A DNA stretch of 64,000 nucleotides from Roseivivax sediminis (GCF_900112685.1 NZ_FOMS01000005.1:62001-126000); one strand, 5' to 3'. Counted from the stretch's first letter, positions 21,079 to 30,859 are shown. Program-made: numbers and translations. Notes: generated by a model not told the origin, from the letters alone.

Positions 21079-22080
21079 TCAGGCCGGGCGTTCGGTGGGA
21101 AGCGCCTCAAGCTGGTCCGCGAGGTCCGCGATGTCAACGTCCGGCGCCGCGCGGCGGGCGGCGAGCGCGGCCTCGGCCCGCGCCTCCGCCGCGTCGCCCA
21201 TGGTGCCGACATAGCGCATCAGCGCCAGCATCTCGGTCATGTCGCCGTTGCAGTGCAGCACCGCGTCGCAGCCCGCTTCGATCGATGCGCGCCCCCTCTC
21301 CGGCACGCTGCCCGAAAGCGCCTCCATGGAGATGTCGTCGGTCATCAGGAAGCCGTCGAAGCCCAGCCGTTCGCGGATCAGCGCGATCATCCGGGGCGAC
21401 ACGGTCGCCGGCTCGGGGTCCAGCGCCTCGAACACCAGGTGCGCGGTCATGCCGAGCGGCAGGTCAGCGAAGGGCCTGAAAGCGGCGAAATCGGTGGCGT
21501 CGAGCTCCGCATCGCTTTGGGTGATCCTCGGCAGGGCATGGTGACTGTCGCGCTGCGCGAGGCCGTGGCCCGGCATGTGTTTCATCACCGGAAGGACGCC
21601 GCCGTCGAGATGCCCTTGCGCCACCGCGCGGCCGATCTCGATCACCAGATCGCGCGTCTCGCCGTAGCAGCGGTTGCGCAGGAACGGGTGCGTATCCGGC
21701 CGCGCGACGTCGAGCATCGGCGCGCAATTGCCGTCGATGCCGAGCGCGCGCAGCTCGGCCGCGATGATGCGGTAGCGCAGGTACATCGCCCGTCCCGCGT
21801 GCAGGCGGTGCTGGCGCACATGGTCGAAGGGCGGCGGCCAGTCGCGAGCCAGCGGCGGGCGCAGGCGCTGCACGCGGCCGCCCTCCTGGTCGATGAAGAT
21901 CGGCGCCGCGCGGCCCACCGCCTCGCGCAGCTCCGCCGTCAGGGCGCGGATCTGGCCTGCGTCCTCGAGGTTGCGCGCGAACAGGATGTAGCCGAACGGG
22001 TCGGCGTCGCGGAAGAACCGCTTCTCCGCCCCCGAGAGCCGCGTCCCGGCACAGCCGAGGATCGCGGCGCCGTAACTCAT
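21079..22080 (-). CDS. nagZ: Beta-N-acetylhexosaminidase NagZ
   Basis: A 333-residue GH3 glycosidase of the cytoplasm that removes GlcNAc from anhydro-muropeptides in cell-wall recycling. The signature KHMPGHG lies at about 167-173, with IDQEGGRVQRLRP at about 63 and the nucleophile region LMTDDISMEAL. The ATG at 22080 overlaps the stop of the SPOR gene (ATGA). The length is standard. Confidence 0.96.
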   Translation of the reverse strand: MSYGAAILGCAGTRLSGAEKRFFRDADPFGYILFARNLEDAGQIRALTAELREAVGRAAPIFIDQEGGRVQRLRPPLARDWPPPFDHVRQHRLHAGRAMYLRYRIIAAELRALGIDGNCAPMLDVARPDTHPFLRNRCYGETRDLVIEIGRAVAQGHLDGGVLPVMKHMPGHGLAQRDSHHALPRITQSDAELDATDFAAFRPFADLPLGMTAHLVFEALDPEPATVSPRMIALIRERLGFDGFLMTDDISMEALSGSVPERGRASIEAGCDAVLHCNGDMTEMLALMRYVGTMGDAAEARAEAALAARRAAPDVDIADLADQLEALPTERPA

Positions 22081-23075
22081 CGCGCGACCACCGGGATGCA
22101 GTCGGCGTTGCCGGCAACGAAGGCGGCGCAGAAGCGGCGCGCATCCGACAGCGATTCGAAGCCGTGCGCGCGAAGGCGGTAGAAAGTCTTGCCGCCCGAG
22201 GAGGCACGCTGAATCACGCGGGCGTGCCCGTCCATGTATTCCTCGAAGCGCGCCTCGAGCCGATCCCATTCGCTGCGCGCGGTCTCGGCGCTGTCATAGG
22301 CGCCGAGTTGCACCAGCCGTGTGCCGTCGGCGATTTCCGCGGCGGCGATCTCGGGCGTCTCGGGCTTTTCCTGAACGGCCGGAGTGGCGACCGGGCGGCT
22401 GGTCGACAGGCTCGCCGGGCGCACCGTCGGGCGCAGGGACACGGCAACGCCCGGCACGCTCGCCGGAATGATCGACGCGGCCTTGACGGTCATGTCCGGT
22501 GTCTCTCCCATCGCCTCGGCCACGGCGGCATCCACCGCCCTGGCGGTCCTGTCCGCTTCGGGCTCGAGATCGCTGAGCGGCGCGGCGCCGGCGGCCAGCT
22601 GGTCAGCCAACGCCTGCAACGCGGCCTCTGGACTCTCCGCGCTTTCGGTCAGTTCCGCGAGCGAGGGAAGCGGCGCCTGCGCGGCGGGCGTCGCCGCCGC
22701 CTCGGCGCTTCGGGGCGCGATCTCGGCAAAGGCCACGTCCTCGTCGGTCAGGGGATCGGCGCCGGGTGCAAGGCGCAGCGTGTCGGCGGGTTTCGCGGCG
22801 GTGCCGGTGCCTGCCACGGCGTTGACCGAAAGCCCCTGGTGATCGGCCGGCTCGCCGCCAGGCCGGTCGGGGGCGATCCGCATCGGCCCCTCGGCCGCCT
22901 TCACCACGGGAATGTCGCTGACGTCGCGCAGGATGATCTGCGTGCCCCAGATGCCGATCCCGACGACCAGGCCCAACGACATTGCCGCGCCTGCGTAACT
23001 GGTGGCCCGCGCGATCAACCCCCGTTCACCCGGAGCTGCGGCCTCTTCCAGGCCGGTGGTGTAGATATCCGCCAT
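22077..23075 (-). CDS. SPOR-domain protein with one membrane helix
   Basis: A 332-residue bitopic protein. A short cytoplasmic N-terminus is followed by one membrane helix (about 23-48, AGAAMSLGLVVGIGIWGTQI), then a long periplasmic linker rich in Ala, Pro and Glu, and a C-terminal SPOR domain (about 250-332, TRLVQLGAYDSAETARSEWDR). SPOR domains bind denuded peptidoglycan at the division site. It lies between argS and nagZ, the normal position in this order, and its stop overlaps the nagZ start. GAGAGGCAG precedes the ATG. Confidence 0.9.
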   Translation of the reverse strand: MADIYTTGLEEAAAPGERGLIARATSYAGAAMSLGLVVGIGIWGTQIILRDVSDIPVVKAAEGPMRIAPDRPGGEPADHQGLSVNAVAGTGTAAKPADTLRLAPGADPLTDEDVAFAEIAPRSAEAAATPAAQAPLPSLAELTESAESPEAALQALADQLAAGAAPLSDLEPEADRTARAVDAAVAEAMGETPDMTVKAASIIPASVPGVAVSLRPTVRPASLSTSRPVATPAVQEKPETPEIAAAEIADGTRLVQLGAYDSAETARSEWDRLEARFEEYMDGHARVIQRASSGGKTFYRLRAHGFESLSDARRFCAAFVAGNADCIPVVAR

Positions 23076-23160
23076 CACTGCCTCTCGGCCGGCCTCTGGC
23101 GGTTTGGCGCCGCCGCCGGTGTCCTGCTCTGCCTCGCCACCGGCCGCGCGCTTTGTTGGT

Positions 23161-24906
23161 TCAGCGCATCTCTTCCACCGGTGTGACGCCGAGGATACCC
23201 AAACCCGCCGAAATGACAACCGACACCGCCCGCGCCAGCGCGATTTTCGCGCGGCTGGTGTCCGGGTCGTCCTCCTGCAGGAAACGCAGCTCGGGCACAT
23301 CGTTGCCGCGGTTCCACAATGCGTGCAGATCCGAGGCGAGATCGTAGAGGTAGAAGGCCACCCGGTGCGGCTCCGACGTCTTCGCGGCGATCTCCACCTG
23401 GCGCGGCCATTCGGCCAGCTTTTTCGCCACCGCGAGCTCCGCCTCGTGGGTCATGGCCGAGAGGTCCGCCCCGGCCAGTACCGGGTCGTCCACGTCGATC
23501 CCGGCCTCGCGCGCCTTGCGCAGGACCGAACAGATCCGCGCATGGGCGTATTGCACGTAGAAGACCGGGTTGTCCTTGGATTGCTCCAGCACCTTGTCGA
23601 AATCGAAGTCGAGCGGCGCATCGTTCTTGCGCGTCAGCATCACGAAGCGGGTGACGTCCGGGCCGACCTGCTCGACCACGTCGCGCAGAGTGATGAAGGT
23701 CCCTGCCCGCTTGGACATCTTGAACGGCTCGCCGTTCTTCCACAGCTTGACGAGCTGGCACAGCTTGATGTCGAGCGGCACGGTCCCGTCCGACAGAGCC
23801 GAGACGGCCGCTTTCATCCGCTTGACGTAACCGCCGTGATCGGCGCCGAACACATCGATCAGCAGATCGTAGTCCCGGCCCACCTTGTCCCAGTGATAGG
23901 CGATGTCGGGGGCGAAATAGGTCCACGCCCCGTCCGACTTCATGATCGGCCGGTCGACGTCGTCGCCATGCGCGGTGGAGCGGAACAGCGTCTGCTCGCG
24001 CGGCTCCCAATCCTCGGGGGTCTTGCCCTTCGGCGGCTCCAGCGTACCGCGATAGATCAGGTCCTTGGCGCGCAATGCACCGATGGCCTCTTCGATCCGG
24101 CCGGTGCCGTAGAGCGACTTCTCCGAGAAGAACCGATCCATCTCCACGCCGAGAAGCTTCAGGTCCGCCCGGATCAGGTCCATCATCGCCTCGGTGGCGA
24201 ATTCGCGGACCTCATCGAGCCATTTTTCCTCGGGCGCATCCACGTAGGCGTCGCCGACCTTGGCCTTCAGCGCCGCGCCGACGTCGATCAGGTATTCGCC
24301 GGGATAGGTGCCGTCCGCGAACTCCACCTCGCGCCCGTGCGCCTCAAGGTAGCGCAGGTAGACCGACCGCGCGAGCGTATCGACCTGCGCGCCACCGTCG
24401 TTGATGTAGTATTCCCGCGTGACGTCATAGCCCGCGTAATCGAGCAACGAGGCCAGCGCATCGCCGAACACCGCGCCGCGGGTGTGGCCCACGTGAAGCG
24501 GCCCCGTCGGGTTGGCCGAGACGTATTCGACGTTCACCGACTTGCCCTCGCCCATCAGCGACCGGCCGTAATCGGCGCCCTCGGTCAGCACGTCGCGCGC
24601 GATTTCCTGCCAGACCTTGCCGGCGAGCCGCAGGTTGATGAAGCCGGGCCCCGCGACCTCGGCGGTGGCGACGCGGGGGTCGGCCGAGAGCTTCGGCACC
24701 AGCGCCTCTGCGATGTCGCGCGGCTTCTGCCCCGCCGGCTTGGCCAGCACCATCGCGGCGTTCGTCGCCATATCGCCATGAGCCGGATCGCGCGGCGGCT
24801 CCACGGTCACGGGGGCGAGGTTCAGGCCCTCGGGCAGCGTGCCCTCGGCGACGAGCGCGCCGATCGCGTCCGTCACCAGCACGCCGATATCGGTGAAGAG
24901 GTTCAT
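23161..24906 (-). CDS. argS: Arginyl-tRNA synthetase
   Basis: A 581-residue class I synthetase. The HIGH motif appears as PLHVGHTRG, the KMSKS motif as [10 protein letters not shown], and the C-terminal DALR anticodon-binding domain includes [20 protein letters not shown]. The start [10 protein letters not shown] at 24906 is the family start; an open frame 13 codons longer has no support. It heads the argS-SPOR-nagZ-scpA-scpB block. Confidence 0.97.
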   Translation of the reverse strand: MNLFTDIGVLVTDAIGALVAEGTLPEGLNLAPVTVEPPRDPAHGDMATNAAMVLAKPAGQKPRDIAEALVPKLSADPRVATAEVAGPGFINLRLAGKVWQEIARDVLTEGADYGRSLMGEGKSVNVEYVSANPTGPLHVGHTRGAVFGDALASLLDYAGYDVTREYYINDGGAQVDTLARSVYLRYLEAHGREVEFADGTYPGEYLIDVGAALKAKVGDAYVDAPEEKWLDEVREFATEAMMDLIRADLKLLGVEMDRFFSEKSLYGTGRIEEAIGALRAKDLIYRGTLEPPKGKTPEDWEPREQTLFRSTAHGDDVDRPIMKSDGAWTYFAPDIAYHWDKVGRDYDLLIDVFGADHGGYVKRMKAAVSALSDGTVPLDIKLCQLVKLWKNGEPFKMSKRAGTFITLRDVVEQVGPDVTRFVMLTRKNDAPLDFDFDKVLEQSKDNPVFYVQYAHARICSVLRKAREAGIDVDDPVLAGADLSAMTHEAELAVAKKLAEWPRQVEIAAKTSEPHRVAFYLYDLASDLHALWNRGNDVPELRFLQEDDPDTSRAKIALARAVSVVISAGLGILGVTPVEEMR

Positions 24907-24978
24907 GGTGTTGTGTCCCGGATCATTGACCGCTCGTCTATCCACGGGCGGTCAGGGCGTCAACGCAAGGCGATCCAG

Positions 24979-26793
24979 TCACGCGCCGCGCCGCTCCTCG
25001 CGCTGCGGCGACAGCGACATCAGGCGCGTGTCCGATTCCTGCGGGGCGTCCTCCGGCCCGAGAAACCGCAGCTCCCCGGCCTCGTCCAGGGTCGCGACCG
25101 GGATCGCGTCGGGATTCTTGCCGCGCCAGGCGGCGAGGTCGAATTCCTCGGTCAGCGTGGTCACCCGGAACTCCCACCCCTCGCGCAGCCGGGCCTGCGC
25201 GTCCTCCAAGGTCTCGTCCGCGCCGATCGCCCGCCCGCCCAATGTTGCCGGCAGCGCGTGCCGGCGCGAGGCGTCCTGCGACCGGCGCAGCTGGAACACC
25301 TTCTCGCGGCCGAATTCGGGCGCGAGGTCGGTGGTGACCAACGTGTTGTAGGCGTCGTTGTCGGTGGCCGCGACGATCTGCTCGTAGCGCACGAGGTCGA
25401 GCCGGTGTTCGGCGCCCTCGGACAGCACGTCGCCGAAGAACGTGTCGATCCCGGCCTCCCGGGCGGCGCGCAGGCGCGCATGGTTGGGATCGGCGATCAT
25501 CACCGGCAGGTCGAGCTTGGCCAGCGCTTCGGCCAGCGCCACCGACCAGGGCCCGCCGCCGACGATCAGCACGCCCGGCCGGTCTGCCGCGGTCAGCCCC
25601 AGCAACCGCGCCAGCGGCGCCAGCGTGAAGCCGTGCAGGACGACGGTCGCCCCCACCAGCGCGAAGGCAAGCGGCGCCATCGCGGCGCCGTCCGCCACGC
25701 CGATCTCCGCCAGCCGCGCACCGAAGAGCCCGGCGACGGCGACCAGCACCACGCCGCGGGGGCCGGTGAAGGCGACCAGCAGCCGCTCCGGCCAGGGCAC
25801 GTCCGACCCGGCGAGCGACAGCAGGACCGCCACCGGTCGCGCCACAAGCACCACGACCAGCACGAAGAGAAGGGCCTGCAGGTCGAGCGCGGCGAGCGTC
25901 GCGCGGTCCATGTCGGCAGCCAGCAGGATGAACACGCCCGACACCAGCAGCACGGTCGCGTGTTCCTTGAAGCGGCGCAGTTCCACGTAGGACGGCAGCT
26001 CTACGTTCGCGATCCACAGGCCCATGAGCGTCACCGCCAGAAGCCCCGACTCGTGCAGCACGAAGTCCGATAGCGCGAAGACCCCGAGCACAGAGGCGAA
26101 GAGCACCGGCACCTTCATGTATTCGGGAACGCGTCCCCGCGCGAAGCCGCGCGCCAGCGCCCAACCGGCCGCGAGGCCAAGCGCCGAGGCGACCGCGATG
26201 CCGAGCGCCAGGTCGACCACCGCCTCGCCAACGCCGGTCGCGGTGCGCAGCACCAGCACCACCTCGAAGGCGAGCACCGCGGCCAGCGCGCCCACCGGAT
26301 CGTTGACGATCGCCTCCCATTGCAGCAGCGCCGCCGGCCGCCGCCGCAGCCGGGCCTGCCGCAGAAGCGGCGCGATCACCGTCGGCCCGGTGACGATCAT
26401 GATGCCGCCGAAGACCGCCGAGGTCTCCCAGCTCAGCCCGGCGCCCCAGTGCAGCGCCGCCGCCGAGGCAAGCCAGCCCAGCGGCGCCCCCAGCACCACC
26501 AGCCGCCGCACCCCCGCCGCCGCATCGGACAGGCTGTGCACGTTGAGGCTGAGCCCGCCCTCGAACAGGATGATCGCCACCGCGATCGCCACCATCGGCT
26601 GCAACAGGTCGCCGAAATCCCGCCCCGGATCGAGCAGCCCCAGCCCCGGCCCGACCGCGAGCCCCGCCGCCAGCATCAGCACGATCGCCGGCATCCGGAG
26701 CCGCCAGGCCAGCCACTGCGCCCCGACGCCGAGCCCGCCGACAAGCGCAAAGCCCAGGAGCGGCGCCAGTCCGCCCTCGGTTCCGGTCGCCAT
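24979..26793 (-). CDS. CPA1-type cation:proton antiporter with RCK (TrkA-N) domain
   Basis: A 604-residue membrane protein. About 12-13 helices form the NhaP/KefB-like exchanger (GLAVGPGLGLLDPGRDFGD, VTGPTVIAPLLRQARL, GPRGVVLVAVAGLFGARL). From about residue 400 there is a Rossmann-type RCK domain (LIVGGGPWSVALAEALAKLD), which binds NAD or a nucleotide, and then a C-terminal TrkA-like region. It would exchange Na+ or K+ for H+ and set internal pH and ion balance. It lies between dgt and argS. No close promoter partner is visible. Confidence 0.88.
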   Translation of the reverse strand: MATGTEGGLAPLLGFALVGGLGVGAQWLAWRLRMPAIVLMLAAGLAVGPGLGLLDPGRDFGDLLQPMVAIAVAIILFEGGLSLNVHSLSDAAAGVRRLVVLGAPLGWLASAAALHWGAGLSWETSAVFGGIMIVTGPTVIAPLLRQARLRRRPAALLQWEAIVNDPVGALAAVLAFEVVLVLRTATGVGEAVVDLALGIAVASALGLAAGWALARGFARGRVPEYMKVPVLFASVLGVFALSDFVLHESGLLAVTLMGLWIANVELPSYVELRRFKEHATVLLVSGVFILLAADMDRATLAALDLQALLFVLVVVLVARPVAVLLSLAGSDVPWPERLLVAFTGPRGVVLVAVAGLFGARLAEIGVADGAAMAPLAFALVGATVVLHGFTLAPLARLLGLTAADRPGVLIVGGGPWSVALAEALAKLDLPVMIADPNHARLRAAREAGIDTFFGDVLSEGAEHRLDLVRYEQIVAATDNDAYNTLVTTDLAPEFGREKVFQLRRSQDASRRHALPATLGGRAIGADETLEDAQARLREGWEFRVTTLTEEFDLAAWRGKNPDAIPVATLDEAGELRFLGPEDAPQESDTRLMSLSPQREERRGA

Positions 26794-26940
26794 GTTGAAT
26801 CTCCCTCAGATGTCCCGGACCTGCGGTCTAGCCCGCCGGGGCAGGATTGCGAGACTTATATGCCTCGCCCTCATACCCCCCGGGCCGCGCCGCCTGCCTC
26901 TCCGCCCGCGCGTCCCACGCCGGGCAGACGCACCCCTGGC

Positions 26941-26995
26941 TTCATCTGCCCATAAATATCCCGGGGAGCGCGAGGGGCTGGCCCCTCGCTCCCGC
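26941..26995 (-). repeat. Rhodobacterales intergenic repeat, copy 3
   Basis: Inverted with respect to copies 1 and 2. On the minus strand it reads CGAGGGGCCAGCCCCTCG, then CTCCCCGGGATATTTATGGG and CAGATGAA. It lies between dgt and the antiporter gene, both on the minus strand. The stem is identical to that of copy 2 although the two are 11 kb apart. Confidence 0.85.
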
Positions 26996-27022
26996 AATCT
27001 GCCACACGCACCGGCGGGCGGC

Positions 27023-28183
27023 TCAGGTCGCGTCGGTCATCACGTCGACCCCGGTCAGCCGCGCATGACTCTGCAGCGCGTATCGGTCGGTCATGCCCGC
27101 GATATAGTCCGCCACCAGCCGCGCAAGCGCCGCAGGGCCCGAGGCCGCGGCGATCTGCGGCTGCCAGCGGCCCGGCATAAGCTCCGGCCGCTCCAGGTAG
27201 ATCGGAAAGAGGTCGTTGACCGCCGCGGTGACGCGCATGCGCTGCTCCATCACCGACGACGCGCGATACATCCGCTCGAAGAGGAACGCCCGTATCTCCT
27301 GGATCGCCGCGTGCATCTCCGCCGAGAAGGCGATCACCGGCGCCCCGAGCCGGCGCACCGCCTCCGGACACTCTGGCGCCGCCTCCGCCAGCCGCGCCGA
27401 GGCCGTCCCGATCACGTCGGCGACCATGGCGCCGAACACCCGTCGCAGCGCCTCGTGGCGCCGGCGCGCGGCCTCGAGCCCGGGATAGAGCCGGTCGACT
27501 TCCGCATAGGCCGCGCCGACGACCGGCAGCGCCGCGATGTCCGCCTCGGTGAAGAGCCGCGCGCGCAGCCCGTCATGCAGGTCGTGGTTGTTGTAGGCGA
27601 TGTCGTCGGCCAGTGCCGCAACCTGCGCCTCTGCACCGGCATGAGTGGGCAACTCCAGCGGGTGAACCGCGTCGTATTCGGCCAGCGCGTAGGGCAGATC
27701 ACCGGTCACCGGCCCGTTGTGCTTGGCGATGCCCTCCAGCGTCTCCCAGGTCAGGTTCAGCCCGTCGAATTCCGCGTAGTGCCGCTCCAGCGCGGTAACG
27801 ATGCGGATCGTCTGCGCGTTGTGGTCGAACCCCCCGTAGGGCGCCATCAGCGCGTCGAGCGCGTCCTCCCCGGTATGGCCGAACGGCGTGTGGCCGAGGT
27901 CGTGCGCCAGCGCCACCGCCTCGGTCAGGTCGGTGTCGAGATCGAGCGCGTTCGATATCGTGCGCGCCACCTGCGCCACCTCGATGGAATGGGTCAGCCG
28001 GGTGCGGTAGAAATCGCCCTCGTGCTCCACGAAGACCTGCGTCTTGTGCTTGAGCCGTCGAAAGGCCGAGGCGTGGATGATCCGGTCGCGGTCGCGCTGG
28101 AAACAGGAGCGGAAGGCGCTCTCTTCTTCCGGGTGCAGGCGGCCGCGGGACCGGGCGGGATCGCAGGCGAAGGGCGCACGCAT
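27023..28183 (-). CDS. dgt: dGTP triphosphohydrolase-like HD protein
   Basis: A 386-residue HD-domain enzyme that cleaves dNTPs to the nucleoside and tripolyphosphate. It has FRRLKHKTQVF, the metal-binding H and HD residues in RLTHSIEVAQVAR and ALAHDLGHTPFGHTGE, and the conserved YNNHDLHDGLRA. The start at 28183 (MRAPFACDPARSRGR) has AGGAG upstream. It is divergent from the erpA-like gene (109-base gap), the normal arrangement in this order. Confidence 0.94.
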   Translation of the reverse strand: MRAPFACDPARSRGRLHPEEESAFRSCFQRDRDRIIHASAFRRLKHKTQVFVEHEGDFYRTRLTHSIEVAQVARTISNALDLDTDLTEAVALAHDLGHTPFGHTGEDALDALMAPYGGFDHNAQTIRIVTALERHYAEFDGLNLTWETLEGIAKHNGPVTGDLPYALAEYDAVHPLELPTHAGAEAQVAALADDIAYNNHDLHDGLRARLFTEADIAALPVVGAAYAEVDRLYPGLEAARRRHEALRRVFGAMVADVIGTASARLAEAAPECPEAVRRLGAPVIAFSAEMHAAIQEIRAFLFERMYRASSVMEQRMRVTAAVNDLFPIYLERPELMPGRWQPQIAAASGPAALARLVADYIAGMTDRYALQSHARLTGVDVMTDAT

Positions 28184-28292
28184 GTCGGGGATCGTTGCTC
28201 CTGTCAGGCGTCCTTGAGACCGGCTCGCGAAGCCCATATATTTCAAGCGTCGCGGGAAGGAAACCGCGCCGCCCGAGAAGAGGAGCCGCCAG

Positions 28293-28616
28293 ATGCACCT
28301 GCCGCCGAAAGTCACCGATCGCGCCTTTGCCCGCCTCGCCGAGATCGGCGCCTCGAAGGAGGGGCACGCGCTGCGCGTGGCCGTCGAGGGTGGCGGCTGC
28401 TCGGGCTTCCAGTACGACATCAAGCTCGACGCGCCCGAGGATGGCGATCTGGTGCTCGAGGGCCAGGGCCAGAAGGTCGTGGTCGACGAGATCTCCCTGC
28501 CCTTCCTCGAGAACGCCGTGATCGACTTCACCGAGGAACTGATCGGCGCGCGCTTCGTGATCGAGAACCCCAACGTCGCCAGCTCGTGCGGCTGCGGCAC
28601 CAGTTTCGCGATGTAG
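28293..28616 (+). CDS. erpA: HesB/IscA-family iron-sulfur carrier (ErpA-like)
   Basis: A 107-residue A-type carrier that passes Fe-S clusters to apo-proteins. All three ligands are present: C36 in GGGCSGFQY and C99/C101 in SSCGCGTSF. The C-terminus CGCGTSFAM is typical for the ErpA/IscA group. A SUF or ISC operon is not in this window, but bolA and a CGFS glutaredoxin 2.3 kb downstream belong to the same trafficking system. AGAAGAGGAG precedes the ATG. Confidence 0.93.
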   Translation: MHLPPKVTDRAFARLAEIGASKEGHALRVAVEGGGCSGFQYDIKLDAPEDGDLVLEGQGQKVVVDEISLPFLENAVIDFTEELIGARFVIENPNVASSCGCGTSFAM

Positions 28617-28718
28617 CACCGGCCGCACGCGGCCCGGGTGCAATCGGCAGCGCGACCGGCTAAAGCGGCCGGAGGCGGCCGATTCTGTGGCTGCGACGAT
28701 CAGGGAAGGCCGTGGGCG

Positions 28719-29726
28719 ATGTTCTCAAAGCTGGGTGCCAAATTTCGTCCGGAAGTCGAAAATGACGTTCTCATAGGACGTAACGGGACGCTCTTCATCC
28801 ACCAGGGCGGCCACAAGCTCTACGACCAGGCGCAGGGCAAGCGTCCTCTGAAGCCTCTGGAACGCGATGCCTTCGCCCGCAACCTGGAAGAGCGGCGCGC
28901 CTATTGCGACGAGCGCCGGGTCCGTTACGCGCATCTTCTGTCGCCCGACAAACAGGTGGTGATGGCCGAAGACCACCCGGTGCGGAACCTCTATTCCATC
29001 GGTGCCGCGGTACGCGAAGAACTCGACACGCCCTTCATCTGGCCGGCGCCCTATCTTGGGCGCGAGGACTACTTCGTCACCGACAGCCACTGGAACACGA
29101 TCGGACAGCTCAAGGTCGCCGAAGCGTTCCTGTGCGAGATCGGCCTTGCCGAGCATGCCCCGACGGTTGGCGGATGGCGCGAGGAACTGGTCGAACGCTC
29201 CTACAATGGCGATCTGGGCCTGAAGCTCAAACCGGCCCGGTCCGAAATGGCGTCCTTCATGCCGCCGAACCACGCCACGACGCAGTATCACAACGGTCTT
29301 GAACCGGCCGGCAACGAAGGCACCGTACGGGCGGTGGTCAATTCCGATCCGCTGGTCCGGCAGACGCTGCTGGTCTTCGGCACCAGCTCCACCCAGATCA
29401 TGCTGCCGATCCTTGGCCGGATTTTCGAGGTGACCGTGCATTGCCGCGCGCGCTTCATGCACCGCGAAATCGTCGACATGGTACGCCCCGACGTGGTGCT
29501 GACCCAGAACCAGGAACGCTATTTCTGGGAAACGCGGAGCGACAAGAACGCCCTGCCCTTCTTCATGATCCCGCATGTGGTCGGCCGGGTGCCCAAGTAT
29601 TCCGACAAGGCGCTGGAAGTGCTCGGCGCGATCTTCACCCATGGCTCCTTGCGGCATGACGCCATGATGCGCATGATCCGCAACGGGAAGGTCCCGGGCG
29701 CCAATCTGAAACGGATCCAGCCATGA
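28719..29726 (+). CDS. AlgJ/AlgX-like SGNH acyltransferase-type protein
   Basis: A 335-residue protein that I place in the AlgX/AlgJ-type SGNH fold, from three features. First, IGRNGTLFIHQGG at about 19-31 is like the family's GxDGWLF. Second, a DSHW motif at about 122-125 supplies the Asp-His pair. Third, VFGTSST at about 219-225 stands where the family has GDSFS with the nucleophile Ser, followed by RPDVVLTQNQERYF. Relatives O-acetylate exopolysaccharides in the periplasm. Here no signal peptide or membrane anchor is visible, so the location is unclear. It starts at 28719 (GGAAGG upstream) and its stop overlaps the xthA start as ATGA. It could be an inactive or cytoplasmic variant. Confidence 0.6.
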   Translation: MFSKLGAKFRPEVENDVLIGRNGTLFIHQGGHKLYDQAQGKRPLKPLERDAFARNLEERRAYCDERRVRYAHLLSPDKQVVMAEDHPVRNLYSIGAAVREELDTPFIWPAPYLGREDYFVTDSHWNTIGQLKVAEAFLCEIGLAEHAPTVGGWREELVERSYNGDLGLKLKPARSEMASFMPPNHATTQYHNGLEPAGNEGTVRAVVNSDPLVRQTLLVFGTSSTQIMLPILGRIFEVTVHCRARFMHREIVDMVRPDVVLTQNQERYFWETRSDKNALPFFMIPHVVGRVPKYSDKALEVLGAIFTHGSLRHDAMMRMIRNGKVPGANLKRIQP

Positions 29727-30532
29727 AAGTCGCGACCTTCAACATCAACGGCATCAAGGCCCGCCTCGCTGCTCTCATCGACTGGCTGGACCGCGCCGCG
29801 CCCGACGTTGTCGTCCTGCAGGAGATCAAGTCGCTCGACGAGAATTTCCCGGCCGCGGAGATCGAGGCACGCGGCTACGCCGTCGAGACGCACGGCCAGA
29901 AGAGCTTCAACGGCGTCGCCATCCTGTCGAAGCTACCGATGGGCGATGTCGCGCGCGGCCTGCCGGGTGACGAGGACGACGACCACGCCCGCTGGATCGA
30001 GGCGACCGTCACCGGAAAGCACCGGTCGGTGCGGGTCTGCGGCCTCTATCTGCCGAACGGCAACCCGGTGAGCTTCGATGCGGCGGGCCGGCCCGAGGCG
30101 ACCGGCAAGTACGGCTACAAGCTGTCTTGGATGGCGCGGCTGGAGGCGCGCGCCCGTGACCTGCGCGCCGCGGAAATGCCGGCGCTCATGGCCGGAGACT
30201 ACAACGTCATCCCGCAGGAAGAGGACGCCGCCAACCCGAAGGAATGGGTGCGCGACGCGCTGTTTCTGCTCGACAGCCGCGCGGCCTTCCGCCGGGTGCT
30301 CAACCTCGGTTTCACCGAGGCGATCGGCACGCGCCAGCCCGGCCCGGGGCATTACACCTTCTGGGACTATCAGGCGCGGTCGTGGGAGCGGAACAACGGC
30401 ATCCGCATCGACCATGTCCTGCTGACGCCCGAGGCGGCCGACCTGTTGACCGATGCCGGCATCGACCGCGACGAACGCGACCGCGAGAAGCCGTCCGACC
30501 ACGTGCCGGTCTGGGTCGACCTCGCCGCCTGA
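29723..30532 (+). CDS. xthA: Exodeoxyribonuclease III
   Basis: A 269-residue EEP-family nuclease for base-excision repair: an AP endonuclease and 3'-5' exonuclease. It has FNINGIKARL near the start, LQEIKSLDENFP (metal-binding Glu), LYLPNGNP, GDYNVIPQEED and the C-terminal SDHVPVWVDL with the catalytic Asp-His. It begins at the ATG overlapping the AlgJ-like gene stop, which implies translational coupling of a repair enzyme with an unrelated protein. Confidence 0.96.
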   Translation: MKVATFNINGIKARLAALIDWLDRAAPDVVVLQEIKSLDENFPAAEIEARGYAVETHGQKSFNGVAILSKLPMGDVARGLPGDEDDDHARWIEATVTGKHRSVRVCGLYLPNGNPVSFDAAGRPEATGKYGYKLSWMARLEARARDLRAAEMPALMAGDYNVIPQEEDAANPKEWVRDALFLLDSRAAFRRVLNLGFTEAIGTRQPGPGHYTFWDYQARSWERNNGIRIDHVLLTPEAADLLTDAGIDRDERDREKPSDHVPVWVDLAA

Positions 30533-30616
30533 CCGCCGCCGCCCGCCCGTCCCTTGTGCGCGGATTTGGGCTGGCCTACATTCCGATGTCAGAGCAGCAT
30601 CCAGCCGGGAGACGAC

Positions 30617-30859
30617 ATGGCCATCGAGGCAAACGAGATCGAGGCGCTGATCCGGGAGGCGTTTCCGGACGCAAAGGTCACGATCACCGACCTTGCCGGG
30701 GACGGCAATCACTACGCCGCCGAGGTGATCGACGAAAGCTTCCGCGGCCAGAACCGGGTGCAGCAGCAACGGGCGGTCTATGCTGCCCTCAAGGGCAAGA
30801 TGGACGGTGCCAACGGCGAGTTGCATGCGCTGGCGCTGACCACCAAGGTGCCGGAATGA
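30617..30859 (+). CDS. bolA: BolA-family protein
   Basis: An 80-residue BolA/IbaG-like protein: IEALIREAFPDAKVTITDLA, then HYAAEVIDESFRGQNRVQQQ, with the conserved FRGQ and a C-terminal ELHALALTTKVPE. BolA proteins pair with CGFS glutaredoxins through a [2Fe-2S] cluster; the grx gene follows 49 bases downstream, so the pair is a recognised partner set. The start at 30617 has CGGGAGACG upstream. Confidence 0.93.
   Translation: MAIEANEIEALIREAFPDAKVTITDLAGDGNHYAAEVIDESFRGQNRVQQQRAVYAALKGKMDGANGELHALALTTKVPE

Noticed and set aside
19599-21212. Single 537-residue protein covering scpB and the scpA region
   Set aside because: The front half is an out-of-frame reading of scpA. ScpA and ScpB are separate, with a GTGA overlap.
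23104-26073. 989-residue open frame on the plus strand opposite argS and the antiporter
   Set aside because: No conserved motif, high Arg and Ala, and the minus-strand genes are unambiguous.
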